Positions 42,932 through 52,972 are shown, counted from the first letter of the stretch. The stretch: DNA of 64,000 bases from Paraburkholderia sediminicola (GCF_902859805.1 NZ_CADIKC010000004.1:186001-250000); one strand, 5' to 3'. Notes: generated by a model from the letters alone, not told the origin. A program made the numbers and translations.

Positions 42932-43915
42932 TTACTGCCGGGGATACAACCCCAACGTACTCGCATGCAGGCGCGCGAGGCCGAGCAACGCGTCGGTGCA
43001 AGGGGTCGGCACGTCGGTAAGCTGCCCGAGCTCACGCACCGCAGCCACCAGCGCGTCGAGCTCGACCGCCTTGCCCGCCTGTACATCCTGCAGCATCGAG
43101 GTTTTCATCGCGCCCAGTTTGAGCGTGACCTCGTGACGATCCGCCGGCGCCTGTTCGATCGGAATACCGAAGCGCGCGCCGATCTCCTTCGCTTCCAGCA
43201 TGATGCTCGTGACGAAGTTGCGCACCAGTTCATCGCTGAGAATCCGGTCGGTGGTCGCACCGGTGATGGCGCTGATCGGATTCATCGTCATGTTGCCCCA
43301 CAGCTTGTACCAGACGTCGCGCTGAATCTGCTCCGACATCGACGCATTGAATCCCGCTGCGGCCAGCGTGGCGGTGAGCGTTTTGACGCGCTCACTCGCT
43401 TGCCCCGACGCTTCGCCGATGATCAGCCCATTGCCCTGGTGATGCCTGATGACGCCCGGCGACTCGATCAGACAACTGGCATGCACCACGCAGCCCACTG
43501 TCTGCGCAGTCGGAATCGCGGCGGCGATCGCGCCTTCAGGATCGATCGACTTCAACCGCTTGCCGGCGAAATCACGGCCGAGTCCTTCGCAGAACCACCA
43601 TGGCACACCGTTCATGGCTGTGAGCACAATCGTCTGCGGGCTTAGCAGCGGTGCAATATGCGCGGCGACCGACGCCATTGCCGGTCCCTTGACCGCCACC
43701 ACGACGAGATCCTGCACGCCGAGATCCGCCGGCTGTTCGCTTGCCCTTACCTTCACCGTGTGCGTCACGCCGCCTTCGATCAGACGCAAGCCGTGCTGCT
43801 GCAAAGCACCGAGTGTCGCGCCGCGCGCCACCACGCTCACGTCGTGGCCGGCCTGTGCGAGCTTCACCCCCATCCAGCCGCCGATCGCGCCGGCACCGTA
43901 GATACCTACTTTCAT
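42932..43915 (-). CDS. 2-dehydropantoate 2-reductase (ketopantoate reductase) family
   Basis: An NADPH-dependent reductase family whose best-known member makes pantoate for coenzyme A. The 327-residue product has MKVGIYGAGAIGGWMGVKLAQAGHDVSVVARG (residues 1-32, dinucleotide fold GxGxxG) and LVVVAVKGPAM. It also has the substrate-binding Lys/Asn/Glu part VWYKLWGNMTMNPISAITGATTDRI (about 205), and KLGAMKTSMLQDVQAGKAVELDALVAAV. ATG 43915 begins exactly at the conserved strand; a longer frame from 44200 lacks support. Its place among aldolase and aminotransferase genes suggests it may act on another 2-keto acid, so panE is not assigned. Confidence 0.85.
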   Translation of the reverse strand: MKVGIYGAGAIGGWMGVKLAQAGHDVSVVARGATLGALQQHGLRLIEGGVTHTVKVRASEQPADLGVQDLVVVAVKGPAMASVAAHIAPLLSPQTIVLTAMNGVPWWFCEGLGRDFAGKRLKSIDPEGAIAAAIPTAQTVGCVVHASCLIESPGVIRHHQGNGLIIGEASGQASERVKTLTATLAAAGFNASMSEQIQRDVWYKLWGNMTMNPISAITGATTDRILSDELVRNFVTSIMLEAKEIGARFGIPIEQAPADRHEVTLKLGAMKTSMLQDVQAGKAVELDALVAAVRELGQLTDVPTPCTDALLGLARLHASTLGLYPRQ

Positions 43916-43968
43916 TGCTTCAATCCTTGCGTTAATCCCTCGGTCAATGCTTCGCCTCAATATCCGCG

Positions 43969-44760
43969 TCAATCCTTGTAGCTCGCGTCGATGCGATCCA
44001 CCCGCCGCACCAGCGCATCGAATACATCCTGCCCCGCACCGTGACGTGGATCGAATTGCAAGGAGTCGCGCGAGCAACGGATCGCCACGTCTTCCGGCAC
44101 CGGCCGTGCGCGGCCCATCGAGAACGTGGCCATCTGGATTTCGCACGCGCGGTTGAGTGTCCACAGAATAGCGAAAGTCTGCGGCAACGTGTGGCCCCAT
44201 GCCAGCAGGCCATGATTGCGCAAGATCACCGCCTGCCTGTGGCCGATGTGTTCGAGCAGACGCGGCCCTTCCTCCGCATGCACCGTGATGCCTTCGAAGT
44301 CGTGATACGCAATGCGATCATGCAATTGCGCGCTATAGAAGTTGGTTTGCTCAAGGCCATTTTCGAGGCAGGCCACCGCGACGCCTGCCGTGGTGTGCGT
44401 GTGCATCACGCAGTGCGCATCAGCCAGGCCTTCGTGAATCGCCGCATGCACGACGAAACCCGCGGGGTTCACCGGATACGGCGAGTTATCGAGCACGCGG
44501 CCTTGCGCGTCGATCTTCACGAGGTTGCTCGCCGTCACTTCGCTGTAGTGCAGGCCGAACGGATTGATCAGGAAATGCCGCTCGCCGCCGCTCACGCTCG
44601 CCGGCACGCGCAATGTGATGTGGTTGTAGATCATCTCGGTCCAACCGAGCATGTCGAAGATCCGGTAGCACGCGGCTAATTGCGCGCGCGCCTGCCATTC
44701 GTCGGGGTGCATCGCGGCGGCCTTCGCTGGGCTCGCCGCCTGCATTTCAAGAGTCGTCAT
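43969..44760 (-). CDS. class II aldolase/adducin family protein
   Basis: A 263-residue zinc-dependent aldolase-fold protein. Metal ligands are visible in CVMHTHTTAGVAVACL (HTHT, about residue 118) and LRNHGLLAWGHTLPQTFA (NHGLLxxG, about 185). GWTEMIYNHITLRVP is the characteristic N-terminal segment. ATG 44760 is supported by GGAG seven bases upstream; an earlier in-frame ATG at 44781 lacks one. It lies 53 bases before the ketopantoate reductase-like gene and after the aminotransferase gene, all minus strand, consistent with an operon acting on keto acids. Confidence 0.88.
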   Translation of the reverse strand: MTTLEMQAASPAKAAAMHPDEWQARAQLAACYRIFDMLGWTEMIYNHITLRVPASVSGGERHFLINPFGLHYSEVTASNLVKIDAQGRVLDNSPYPVNPAGFVVHAAIHEGLADAHCVMHTHTTAGVAVACLENGLEQTNFYSAQLHDRIAYHDFEGITVHAEEGPRLLEHIGHRQAVILRNHGLLAWGHTLPQTFAILWTLNRACEIQMATFSMGRARPVPEDVAIRCSRDSLQFDPRHGAGQDVFDALVRRVDRIDASYKD

Positions 44761-44814
44761 CAGGGTCTCCGTATTTATCATTCGTTATCGTCAAGCCGTT
44801 GCGAATCGCAGCCG

Positions 44815-46014
44815 TTATGCGCCCGCCACCACAGCGGCGATTGACGACGCCACATAGCCGGCGTTGCGCGCATTCAATCCGGCGACGCACATGCGCCCCG
44901 AACGCAGTACGTACACAGCGTATTCGTTGCGCAAACGCTCCACCTGAGCTTCGCTCAAGCCCGTGTACGTGAACATGCCGCGCTGCGCGACGTAACGCGC
45001 GCGCATCACTTCATCCACACGGCCTGCGAGGCCTTCGTGAATCGTGCCGCGCATGGCGAGAATCCGTTCGCGCATGGTGGCGAGTTCTGCTTCCCACAAG
45101 GCACGCAAGGACGCGTCGGACAGTACGTTGGCGACGAGGCGCGCGCCATGCGTCGGCGGATTGCTGTAGTTGGCGCGCACCGTCGACATCAATTGACCGA
45201 GCACGCGGGCCGCCTCTTCCTTGCTCTTGCACACCACGCTCAGCGCACCGCAGCGCTCGCCGTACAGCGAGAAGTTCTTCGAAAACGAATTCGCAGCGAT
45301 CAACGGCACACCCGCATCGGCGAGCAGGCGCACGCAGGCCGCGTCCTCCTCGAGGCCCGCGCCGAAACCCTGATACGCCATATCGACAAACGCAATCAGT
45401 TTGCGGCGCTGCAATACCGGCACCAGTTCCGCCCATTGTGCCGGGCTCAGATCAACGCCGGTCGGGTTGTGACAGCACGCATGCAGCAGCACGACGCTCT
45501 GTTCCGGCAAGCGGCTAATCGTGTCGAGCATGTCGGCGAAACGCAAGCCGCCGGTGTGTTCGTCGTAATACGGATAGGTGTTGACCGTGAGACCTGCACC
45601 TTCAAACACCACGCGATGGTTTTCCCAGCTCGGATCGCTGATCCAGATCTGCGAGGCCGGGAAATAACGCTTCAGAAAATCCGCGCCGACTTTCAGCGCA
45701 CCCGAACCGCCAATAGTTTGCAAGGTTGCAATGCGGCCTGCGGCGCGCGCTTGGTTGTCCGCGCCGAACACCAGCGCCTGTGCTGCGTCGCGGTAGAGCG
45801 GCAGGCCCGCCATCGGCAGGTAGGAGCGCGGGCCGATCGAATCGAGCAGCGCGGTTTCCGCGCGCCGCACGGCGTCCATCACCGGCAGCTTGCCGGCGTC
45901 GTCGAAATAGATGCCGATGCTCAGGTTGACCTTGTTGGGCCGCGGATCGAGTTGGAAATCTTCGTTCAGGCTCAGAATCGGGTCGCCCGGATAGGCGGGA
46001 ATGTGGTCGAACAT
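44815..46014 (-). CDS. aromatic/aspartate aminotransferase, class I
   Basis: A PLP-dependent aminotransferase, 399 residues, of the AspC/TyrB subgroup. Seen: MFDHIPAYPGDPILSLNEDFQLDPRPNKVNLSIG at the N-terminus, VLLHACCHNPTGVDLSPAQW (about 180), the PLP lysine in NSFSKNFSLYGERCG (about 245), and a final FTYTGLSEAQVERLRNEYAVYVLRSGRMCVAG. ATG 46014 has AAGGA upstream; the frame extends to 46293 but without homology. It is divergent from a LysR regulator. Aromatic amino acids are the most likely substrates given TyrB-like length and start; aspartate is an alternative. Confidence 0.9.
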   Translation of the reverse strand: MFDHIPAYPGDPILSLNEDFQLDPRPNKVNLSIGIYFDDAGKLPVMDAVRRAETALLDSIGPRSYLPMAGLPLYRDAAQALVFGADNQARAAGRIATLQTIGGSGALKVGADFLKRYFPASQIWISDPSWENHRVVFEGAGLTVNTYPYYDEHTGGLRFADMLDTISRLPEQSVVLLHACCHNPTGVDLSPAQWAELVPVLQRRKLIAFVDMAYQGFGAGLEEDAACVRLLADAGVPLIAANSFSKNFSLYGERCGALSVVCKSKEEAARVLGQLMSTVRANYSNPPTHGARLVANVLSDASLRALWEAELATMRERILAMRGTIHEGLAGRVDEVMRARYVAQRGMFTYTGLSEAQVERLRNEYAVYVLRSGRMCVAGLNARNAGYVASSIAAVVAGA

Positions 46015-46230
46015 GGCAATTCCTTGAGTGGAGCCCTGCATGCGGCTTGATTGCGGCCTGCGTATACCCTGAGTGTGAACCGGCGCAGCCTGGTCGTAGC
46101 AGCGTGGGCGAGTCGGAAGTCTAAGCGGGTTTCCAGCTTCGCGTCGATGGGGACGAGTGTCGGTCAATGGCTCGCTGCGCACAATCAATCGATTTTTCAC
46201 GATTCGTAAGTTTTTCTTTAGAATCGCCTG

Positions 46231-47172
46231 ATGCCACTCACACGCGTCACCATCCGTCAGTTCGAAGCGTTTCTCGCCATCGTCGATTTGCACAGCATCG
46301 GCGCGGCGGCGGAACGGCTCGGGCTGACCTCGTCAGCGGTCAGTCAGTTGCTGGCCGAACTGGAAACGGAACTGGGCTTTCGCCTCTTCGACCGTACGAC
46401 GCGGCGCGTCAATCTGTCGAGTGCGGGGCAGGATTTTCTGTCGTCGGCCGAGTCGGTGTTGCGCTATGTGCGCGCCGCCGCCCAATCCGCCGACGACATC
46501 CGCAATCGCGCGGCCGGGATCGTGCGAGTCGGCGCGCCGCTGGTACTCGCGGCGACCGCGCTGCCGGCGGCCATCGCCGAATATGCGCGCGATAAACCGA
46601 AAGTGGTCGTGCGCATTTGCGACACCGTGGTCGAGCAATTGGTGGAACGTGTGGAAAGTGGCGACGTGGATCTCGCGATCGGCCCGGATCGTCAGAGCGG
46701 TACGCGAGTGCGTTGCGATCCAGCCTTCGCGAGTCCATGGGTGATGTGGTGCGCACCGGCACATCCGTTGAGCACACGGCGCCGGGTGGAGTGGCAGCAC
46801 CTGCGCGGCGTGCCCATTGTTGCCACCGGCCGCGACCACGAGCGTGCGGTCGAACAGATGCTGGCTAATCTGCCGGCCGAGGCGCGCATCATTCCGGTGG
46901 ACGTGGTGGATAACGTGACGACAGCGTTCGGTCTGGCGTCGCAGGGGCTTGCCGTGACACTCGCGCCTGCGTACGTGGCGCCGCTCGCGCGAACCTTCGG
47001 GCTGGTGATGAAGCGGATCGTCGATCCTGAAACGATCCGTGAAGTGTGTGTGTATCGTTCGACCGAACGTGCGCTGTCACCGCCCGCGGACGGATTCGCG
47101 GAATTCATCATGCCGTGGCTGAAGCGCTGGGATCGCGAGACACAGGCTGATGCACGGGCAAAGCGCGGATGA
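46231..47172 (+). CDS. LysR-family transcriptional regulator
   Basis: A 313-residue LysR protein. The winged helix reads MPLTRVTIRQFEAFLAIVDLHSIGAAAERLGLTSSAVSQLLAELETELGFRLFDR, with an effector domain to the end. It is divergent from the aminotransferase-aldolase-reductase group with a 216-base intergenic region, so it is a good candidate for their regulator. That region (46015-46230) is AT-richer near 46170-46225. Confidence 0.92.
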   Translation: MPLTRVTIRQFEAFLAIVDLHSIGAAAERLGLTSSAVSQLLAELETELGFRLFDRTTRRVNLSSAGQDFLSSAESVLRYVRAAAQSADDIRNRAAGIVRVGAPLVLAATALPAAIAEYARDKPKVVVRICDTVVEQLVERVESGDVDLAIGPDRQSGTRVRCDPAFASPWVMWCAPAHPLSTRRRVEWQHLRGVPIVATGRDHERAVEQMLANLPAEARIIPVDVVDNVTTAFGLASQGLAVTLAPAYVAPLARTFGLVMKRIVDPETIREVCVYRSTERALSPPADGFAEFIMPWLKRWDRETQADARAKRG

Positions 47173-47237
47173 TCGTTTGGTGCGAGTTCCACGGCGCTTC
47201 GGCTGTTCTTCTACGGCTGCAATTTCGGCGCGCCCGC

Positions 47238-48056
47238 TCAAGACTGCTCAGGCTGCAGACATAGCGCGAACAACTGGCGCTGGCTGGAAATCCCCAACCG
47301 CGCGTAAGCACGCTTCTGATACGTAATTACGCTGGTAGCTTTGACGCCCATTTGCTCCGCGATCTCGGCAGCGTTTGCGCCTTCGAGCGTGCCGCGCAGC
47401 ACGTCGATCTCGCGCGGCGTCAGCGCCGGGCAGGCACGTCTCACCCGTGCCAGCATCGCGGCTGCCGTGCCTTGATGATGCTGCCCATTGAGCGCGTAAT
47501 GGCTTTTTGCAGCGTGCGCGAACAAGTGCGCCATGCTTTCCACATGCTCCAGTTCGCCTGGCTGAAACATGCCGTATGCGCTGTCACGATACAGATTGAT
47601 CGACAGCCAGACGCTTTCCATGGGTTGCAAAAGCAGCGACAGCCGGTCAGACACGTTGGGCTGCGCGTAGCAGGCGGCGCGGTAGGCCTCGTTTTCGATT
47701 TCTTCGCTTTGCTGCTGATGCAGCACTAACGCCGCGTGCGCCTGCTTCGCTTGCGGGCGGCCGACGATCGCTCGGTTTCCGTCGAGCGCATAGAAGTGTG
47801 TGGCGTAGCGATCGGCGACATCGCGCAGGAAGCGGCCGCCGCGATGGTCGGCGGCGGAGACGGTGCGCGGCCTCGCATCGAACTCATAGGCGAAGATGGT
47901 GCACTGCGAAACAGGAAGCGTGTCGCCAACCGTCTTCAGAATGCTTGCAGCAAGCGCATCCGGGTCGTCATGTGAGATCGACACGACGAGGTCGGTAACA
48001 CGCGACGTGTTGATTTGCCCGCTGCGGGCCGGTGTGGATATACGCCAGGAACGCAT
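47238..48056 (-). CDS. LuxR-family transcriptional regulator
   Basis: A 272-residue regulator. The C-terminal helix-turn-helix (about 205-265; ACPALTPREIDVLRGTLEGANAAEIAEQMGVKATSVITYQKRAYARLG) is of LuxR/FixJ type. The N-terminal domain is not a recognised receiver and lacks the Trp-Tyr-Asp-Pro pattern of acyl-homoserine-lactone receptors, so it is not an obvious quorum-sensing protein. It may bind another ligand. Neighbours on either side are LysR genes; no target can be assigned. Confidence 0.85.
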   Translation of the reverse strand: MRSWRISTPARSGQINTSRVTDLVVSISHDDPDALAASILKTVGDTLPVSQCTIFAYEFDARPRTVSAADHRGGRFLRDVADRYATHFYALDGNRAIVGRPQAKQAHAALVLHQQQSEEIENEAYRAACYAQPNVSDRLSLLLQPMESVWLSINLYRDSAYGMFQPGELEHVESMAHLFAHAAKSHYALNGQHHQGTAAAMLARVRRACPALTPREIDVLRGTLEGANAAEIAEQMGVKATSVITYQKRAYARLGISSQRQLFALCLQPEQS

Positions 48057-48197
48057 GATAATGGCGAGGTCACGCTACATGGAGTTTGGTCCGGCAAGCG
48101 TAGCACAATGGAGCATTACACCTGATGCCGCGCTGCCTTCGCGGCGAAACCTTCTCACGCCGCCGAGTCCTCGCAAAGCCTTCGGCTGCCGATAAAA

Positions 48198-49088
48198 CTA
48201 CAACGTCCCCAACTTGACGGCGAGGAAATCGACCAGTAGCCGCGTCCGCTGTGGCAGCCGCCGCGTCCTCGTCCACATCGCATGCAAGGGCAAAGGTGTC
48301 AGCGGAAAATCCGTGAGCAGAACCTCAACCCTGCCTGCTTCGATCCACTCCTGAATCTGCCAGAAGGCAGCGATCCCAACCCCCATACCACCCAGCACGC
48401 CCGCATTCACCGCCGCAACCTGATTGCTGTCAAAGCGCCCCGCCACGTTCACCGCAATTTCGTTGCCCTCCGGCGACATGAATATCCACCGCACGGGATG
48501 CCGCGCGCCCGTTCGAACGACACAATCGTGTCTCGCCAGATCCCGCGGATGGGATGGCCTACCGCGTTCCGCAAGATAAGCCGGCGCGGCGAACACCACC
48601 CGCCGAAGCGTGCCGATCCGTCGCGCCACCAGCCGTGAATCAGGTATTTCGCCAATGCGGATCGTCACGTCTGCGCCGGTCTCTGCAGGATCGCGATACT
48701 CGTCGCTCAGATCGAGCGACAACGCCAGTTGCGGATGACGCTGCAAAAACTCCGCGGCAAGCGGCGCGACGAATTTGGGTCCGAACAGCGTGGGCGCATT
48801 GATGCGCAATCGCCCGGTGAGCCTGTGCAATTCCTCCGCGAGTTCGGTGCGCGCCAGTTCGAGTTCGGTCAGCGCGCCTTTGACTCGCTCGTAAAAACGC
48901 ATACCGGCCTCGCTCGGCTGGGAAGTGCGGGTGGTTCGCACGATCAGGGTCGATCCGTGCGCCCGTTCGAGCACCTGAAGCGAACGGCTGACAGCCTGCA
49001 GCGACCGGCCAAGCCGGCGCGCGGCGTTCGTCAGACTGCCTTCCTCGACCACTGCCACCAAGGTTTCCAGATCGCGCAATGCATCCAT
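48198..49088 (-). CDS. LysR-family transcriptional regulator
   Basis: A 296-residue LysR protein beginning MDALRDLETLVAVVEEGSLTNAARRLGRSLQAVSRSLQVLERAHG. ATG 49088 has GGGAG 8 bases upstream; ATG 49103 does not. The effector domain is complete. It is divergent from an MFS exporter gene by about 107 bases, the usual layout for a regulator and its efflux target. Confidence 0.9.
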   Translation of the reverse strand: MDALRDLETLVAVVEEGSLTNAARRLGRSLQAVSRSLQVLERAHGSTLIVRTTRTSQPSEAGMRFYERVKGALTELELARTELAEELHRLTGRLRINAPTLFGPKFVAPLAAEFLQRHPQLALSLDLSDEYRDPAETGADVTIRIGEIPDSRLVARRIGTLRRVVFAAPAYLAERGRPSHPRDLARHDCVVRTGARHPVRWIFMSPEGNEIAVNVAGRFDSNQVAAVNAGVLGGMGVGIAAFWQIQEWIEAGRVEVLLTDFPLTPLPLHAMWTRTRRLPQRTRLLVDFLAVKLGTL

Positions 49089-49195
49089 CGGCGATTCTCC
49101 CATTTATCGTGAGGATGTATCCAATTCAGTGCGAATTGTGTTTGTCTGACGTGAGAGTAGCATCGATTCACTTCGACTTTACGGGTAGCGCGACG

Positions 49196-50419
49196 ATGGA
49201 CTCATCCACGATTCAATGCCCGACGGCCGCCCAAACGGCCACGCCGCCGGCTGAGAGCGTTCCGACCGCGCGCTTCGCCGCCATGGTCGCGGTCGCCGTG
49301 CTGCCCCTGTATGCGTCACAAACGTTGATCGGCCCGCTCGACGTCTCGCTGCATCTCGGCGCATGGACCACGCTCGTCACCGCATTGACGCTGTTTGGCT
49401 ATGCGGTCGGCCTCGTCGGGCTTGTACCGCTGATCGACCGCTTGCCCAATCGGCCTCTGATTGCGGCGACGTTGTTCGCCCAGATCGCGTGCCTTGCGCT
49501 GGCCGCTGTTGCGCCGCTCGCACCGGTGTTTCTGGCGGCGTCGTTCGCCGTCGGCGTCACATCGAGTGTCGTGCAGATGCTGGTGCCCGCAGCAGCGGCG
49601 CTTGCGCCGCCGGCTTCGCGGGGCAAGGTCGTCGGTAATGTGATGAGCGGTTTGATGCTCGGCATTCTGTTGTCGCGCCCGCTTGCCAGTGTGATCGGCG
49701 GCGCACTCGGCTGGCGCGCGTTCTACGCAGCCGATGCGATGCTGCTCGCCGCAGTCACGCTTGCCGTGCTGCCACGGTTGCCGGATAGCCGCCCTGTCGG
49801 CGCGCCGCCCTATGCCGCGTTATTGGCGTCGATGGTGCGACTGGTGGCGCATGAGCCGGTGCTGCGCCGCCGGGCGCTGTATCAGGGCCTGCTCATGGCC
49901 GGCTTCAATGCATTCTGGAGCAGCGTTGCCATCGTCCTGACGCGTGCGCCGCTCGGGTTGAACAGCACCTCTGTCGCGCTGTTCGCGTTAGCCGGCGGCG
50001 GCAGCGTGTTCATCGCGCCATTGGCGGGCCGTGCCGGCGACAGGGGCTGGTCGAAGCCCGCTACCCTGCTCGCTCATGCGGTCACCATCGTGGCCGCGCT
50101 GCTGGCGGCATTGGCGCTGACTTCGGGTGTGTCGCGCGTCGCATCGATCGCCATGCTGGCCGTGGCTGCCTTCTTTATCGACGGTGGCGTGATTGCCGAT
50201 CAGGCGCTCGGCAGGCGCGCAATCAATCTGCTCGCACCCGAATCGCGTGGCCGGGTGAATGGGCTCTATACGGGCCTCTTTTTTGTCGGCAGCGCGGCAG
50301 GCGCCACCATCGCCGGGCCGGCGCTCGCGCATTGGGGATGGCCGGGTGTCTGTGTCGCTGCGCTAGGCTTTTTCGCGGCGGCAGCGGGGCTGCATCTGCG
50401 CGACAGTTCGCGCGGATGA
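49196..50419 (+). CDS. MFS transporter, 12-helix exporter type
   Basis: A 407-residue inner-membrane transporter. Hydrophobic helices begin at FAAMVAVAVLPLYASQTLIGPL. Motif-like GYAVGLVGLVPLIDRLPNRPLIAA follows helix 2, and ESRGRVNGLYTGLFFVGSAAGATIAGPALAHWG lies near the end, as in AraJ/YnfM-type sugar or drug exporters. The frame is open to 49079, but MDSSTIQCPTAAQT at 49196 is the first plausible start. It is divergent from a LysR gene that may control it. Substrate is unknown. Confidence 0.88.
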   Translation: MDSSTIQCPTAAQTATPPAESVPTARFAAMVAVAVLPLYASQTLIGPLDVSLHLGAWTTLVTALTLFGYAVGLVGLVPLIDRLPNRPLIAATLFAQIACLALAAVAPLAPVFLAASFAVGVTSSVVQMLVPAAAALAPPASRGKVVGNVMSGLMLGILLSRPLASVIGGALGWRAFYAADAMLLAAVTLAVLPRLPDSRPVGAPPYAALLASMVRLVAHEPVLRRRALYQGLLMAGFNAFWSSVAIVLTRAPLGLNSTSVALFALAGGGSVFIAPLAGRAGDRGWSKPATLLAHAVTIVAALLAALALTSGVSRVASIAMLAVAAFFIDGGVIADQALGRRAINLLAPESRGRVNGLYTGLFFVGSAAGATIAGPALAHWGWPGVCVAALGFFAAAAGLHLRDSSRG

Positions 50420-50621
50420 GGCGCATCATCGATCTCGTGAACCAGACGGTGGCCTCGTTGTATGCACAACGACTGCAGAAAGGATTCACTCTCGCCCGTT
50501 GAAGGACCCGCGCACCAACATCACCATCCTCGGCAATCCAATCGTAAACACAGCCCTGATCGTTTCGTCAGCGCTGACGCTGACATTCCCGCCGTGCAGA
50601 TGCAGGACGGGGCTGGCTGAA

Positions 50622-52745
50622 TTACGCCGGCACCGTCTCCGCCTGTGCGGCACGCGACCACACGCGATGCTGTCCCGCCACCTTGATGAAGGTCTTCAGC
50701 ACCTCGGCAGCCTGCTTGTCGTCGCCGGTTGCCACGCCATCGGCATTGGCCGGCAAGTGCGCCGCAGCCAGCACGTCACGCCCCGCGCCGATGGCCGCAA
50801 TCGCCTTCAGGTGCCTGAACGCTTCGAGCACGAAATGCCGTGCGTCGCCCGATTGCGCCAGCTTCTTCGCGCCCGCCTCACCACCCACCACGATCACTGC
50901 GTCGAACATGATCGACGGCAAGCCGGCAATCGTTGCGTCCGGCGCCATGCCGTCGATGGCGGCAAGGGTCGGCGCGATCAACATCGGCGCCGCGCCCTCG
51001 CCTTGCAACGCCTGCTGCAGCTTTTTGATCGCCGCGCCATCGGAACCCGGCGCAGCCAGCAAAGCGATCTTGCAGGTCTTGATGCCGGGCTTCACGCGAT
51101 TGAGCAGACTCAGTGCAGCCGACGCTTTAGTCCCCTTGAGCTTCGCCGTGCCCTTCTTCGGCGCGGGCAAGCCGAGACCTTCGGCCACCTTCGCAGCAAG
51201 CCCCGCGTCGAAATTGGCCAGAATCTCGTTGACCACGCGCGCGCGAATCTCCGGCTTGGTGACCTTGCCGAGTTCGAACTGGTAAGCCGCGGCGATATGG
51301 TCTTTCTCTGGTTCAGACATGCTGTTGTAGAACATTGCGGCCTGCGAGAAATGATCGGCGAACGACTCGCTACGCACACGAATCTTGTTACCTTCCACGC
51401 GCTCCGGATAGCTTTCGAAGCCACCATCCGACGGCGCCGGGTCGGTTTCCTTCGGCCAGCCGCCACTCACCGAATTCGGCTCGTACGAAGCCTGCCCGAC
51501 GTTGATCGTCTGGCGGTGCATCGCATCGCGCTGATTGTTATTGAACGGACATACCGGCCGGTTGATCGGAATCTCGTGGAAATTCGGTCCGCCGAGGCGG
51601 CTGATCTGCGTGTCGGTGTACGAGAACAAACGGCCTTGCAATAGCGGATCGTTCGAGAAGTCCAGACCCGGCACGATGTGCCCCGGATGGAACGCAACCT
51701 GCTCGGTTTCGGCGAAGAAATTGTCCGGATTGCGATTGAGCGTCATCTTGCCGATGATCTTCACCGGCACCAGTTCCTCCGGAATCAACTTGGTTGGATC
51801 GAGCAGGTCGAAGTCGAACTTGTGCTCATCCTTTTCCTCGACAATCTGCACGCCGAGTTCGAACTCGGGGAAGTCGCCTCTTTCAATCGATTCCCACAAG
51901 TCGCGCCTGTGGAAATCCGGATCCTTGCCGGCCAGCTTCTGCGCTTCGTCCCACAGCAGCGAATACGAGCCCAGCACCGGGCGCCAGTGGAATTTGACGA
52001 AACGCCCCTTGCCTTGCGCATTCACGAAACGGAACGTGTGAATGCCGAAGCCTTCCATAGTGCGAAGGCTGCGCGGAATCGCACGGTCCGACATGGTCCA
52101 CAACACCATATGCGCGGACTCAGGCACGAGCGATACGAAGTCCCAGAAGGTATCGTGCGCGGAGCCGCCGGTCGGCATTTCATTTGGCGCTTCCGGTTTT
52201 ACCGCATGCACGAAGTCCGGAAATTTGATGGCGTCCTGAATGAAGAAGACCGGCATGTTGTTGCCGACCAGATCGTAATTACCTTCCTGCGTGTAGAACT
52301 TCACCGCGAAGCCGCGTACGTCGCGGACGGTATCGGCCGAACCGCGCGGGCCCTGCACCGTCGAGAAACGGACATAGACCGGCGTCTGCTCGTTCGGGTT
52401 CTGCAGGAACGCAGCCTTGGTGAACTCGCTCATCGACTCGTACACCTGGAACACGCCGTGGGCTGCCGATCCTCGCGCATGGACGATGCGCTCGGGGATA
52501 CGTTCGTGGTCGAAGTGCGTGATCTTCTCGCGCATGATGAAATCTTCAAGCAGCGAGGGGCCGCGCGGACCGGCGCGCAAGGTGTTCTGATTGTCGGCGA
52601 TCTTCACGCCCTGATTGGTTCGCAGCGCCTCACCTTCGGGACTGACGCGAAACTGTTCGAGATCCTTCGACTTCGGATCGTTGGCTTGTCCGGGCTTCGT
52701 TGCGGGCTTCGTTGCGGTCTTCTGCGTGTTCGTCTTTCCTGCCAT
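50622..52745 (-). CDS. katE: catalase HPII type, large subunit with C-terminal amidotransferase-like domain
   Basis: Disproportionates hydrogen peroxide. The 707-residue product has the distal His in RIVHARGSAAHGVF (about 92), the distal Asn in LVGNNMPVFFIQDAIKFPD (about 165) and the proximal heme Tyr in RLFSYTDTQISRLGGPNFHEIPINRP (about 380). It also has an extra C-terminal flavodoxin/DJ-1-like domain (about 555-707; KIALLAAPGSDGAAIKKLQQALQGEG) seen only in large-subunit clade 2 catalases. The N-terminus MAGKTNTQKTATKPATKPG is a disordered Lys/Thr-rich tail. ATG 52745 has GAGGAG upstream. It is monocistronic, near other oxidative-stress genes. Confidence 0.95.
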   Translation of the reverse strand: MAGKTNTQKTATKPATKPGQANDPKSKDLEQFRVSPEGEALRTNQGVKIADNQNTLRAGPRGPSLLEDFIMREKITHFDHERIPERIVHARGSAAHGVFQVYESMSEFTKAAFLQNPNEQTPVYVRFSTVQGPRGSADTVRDVRGFAVKFYTQEGNYDLVGNNMPVFFIQDAIKFPDFVHAVKPEAPNEMPTGGSAHDTFWDFVSLVPESAHMVLWTMSDRAIPRSLRTMEGFGIHTFRFVNAQGKGRFVKFHWRPVLGSYSLLWDEAQKLAGKDPDFHRRDLWESIERGDFPEFELGVQIVEEKDEHKFDFDLLDPTKLIPEELVPVKIIGKMTLNRNPDNFFAETEQVAFHPGHIVPGLDFSNDPLLQGRLFSYTDTQISRLGGPNFHEIPINRPVCPFNNNQRDAMHRQTINVGQASYEPNSVSGGWPKETDPAPSDGGFESYPERVEGNKIRVRSESFADHFSQAAMFYNSMSEPEKDHIAAAYQFELGKVTKPEIRARVVNEILANFDAGLAAKVAEGLGLPAPKKGTAKLKGTKASAALSLLNRVKPGIKTCKIALLAAPGSDGAAIKKLQQALQGEGAAPMLIAPTLAAIDGMAPDATIAGLPSIMFDAVIVVGGEAGAKKLAQSGDARHFVLEAFRHLKAIAAIGAGRDVLAAAHLPANADGVATGDDKQAAEVLKTFIKVAGQHRVWSRAAQAETVPA

Positions 52746-52972
52746 GAGATCTGCTCCTCGCGTTCGGGCGCGCCGGGGAATGTCCGGTTTAACGCACCCG
52801 AAGAAGGCAGCAAGCGATGTACCCGCGAACACTCGATCGCGGATTGGATTTGCTGCTGGAGCAGACTGATGACTGAGGAACTAAAGAAGAGGCGGCGCGC
52901 CGGAATCGCGCGCCTGCGTCCATACCGTCAACATCGTCAAATAGAGAACCAGAGAACCAGAGAACCGCTGAA

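Noticed and set aside
50499..51644. 381-codon plus-strand frame opposite katE
   Set aside because: Mirror of the catalase gene; no independent support.
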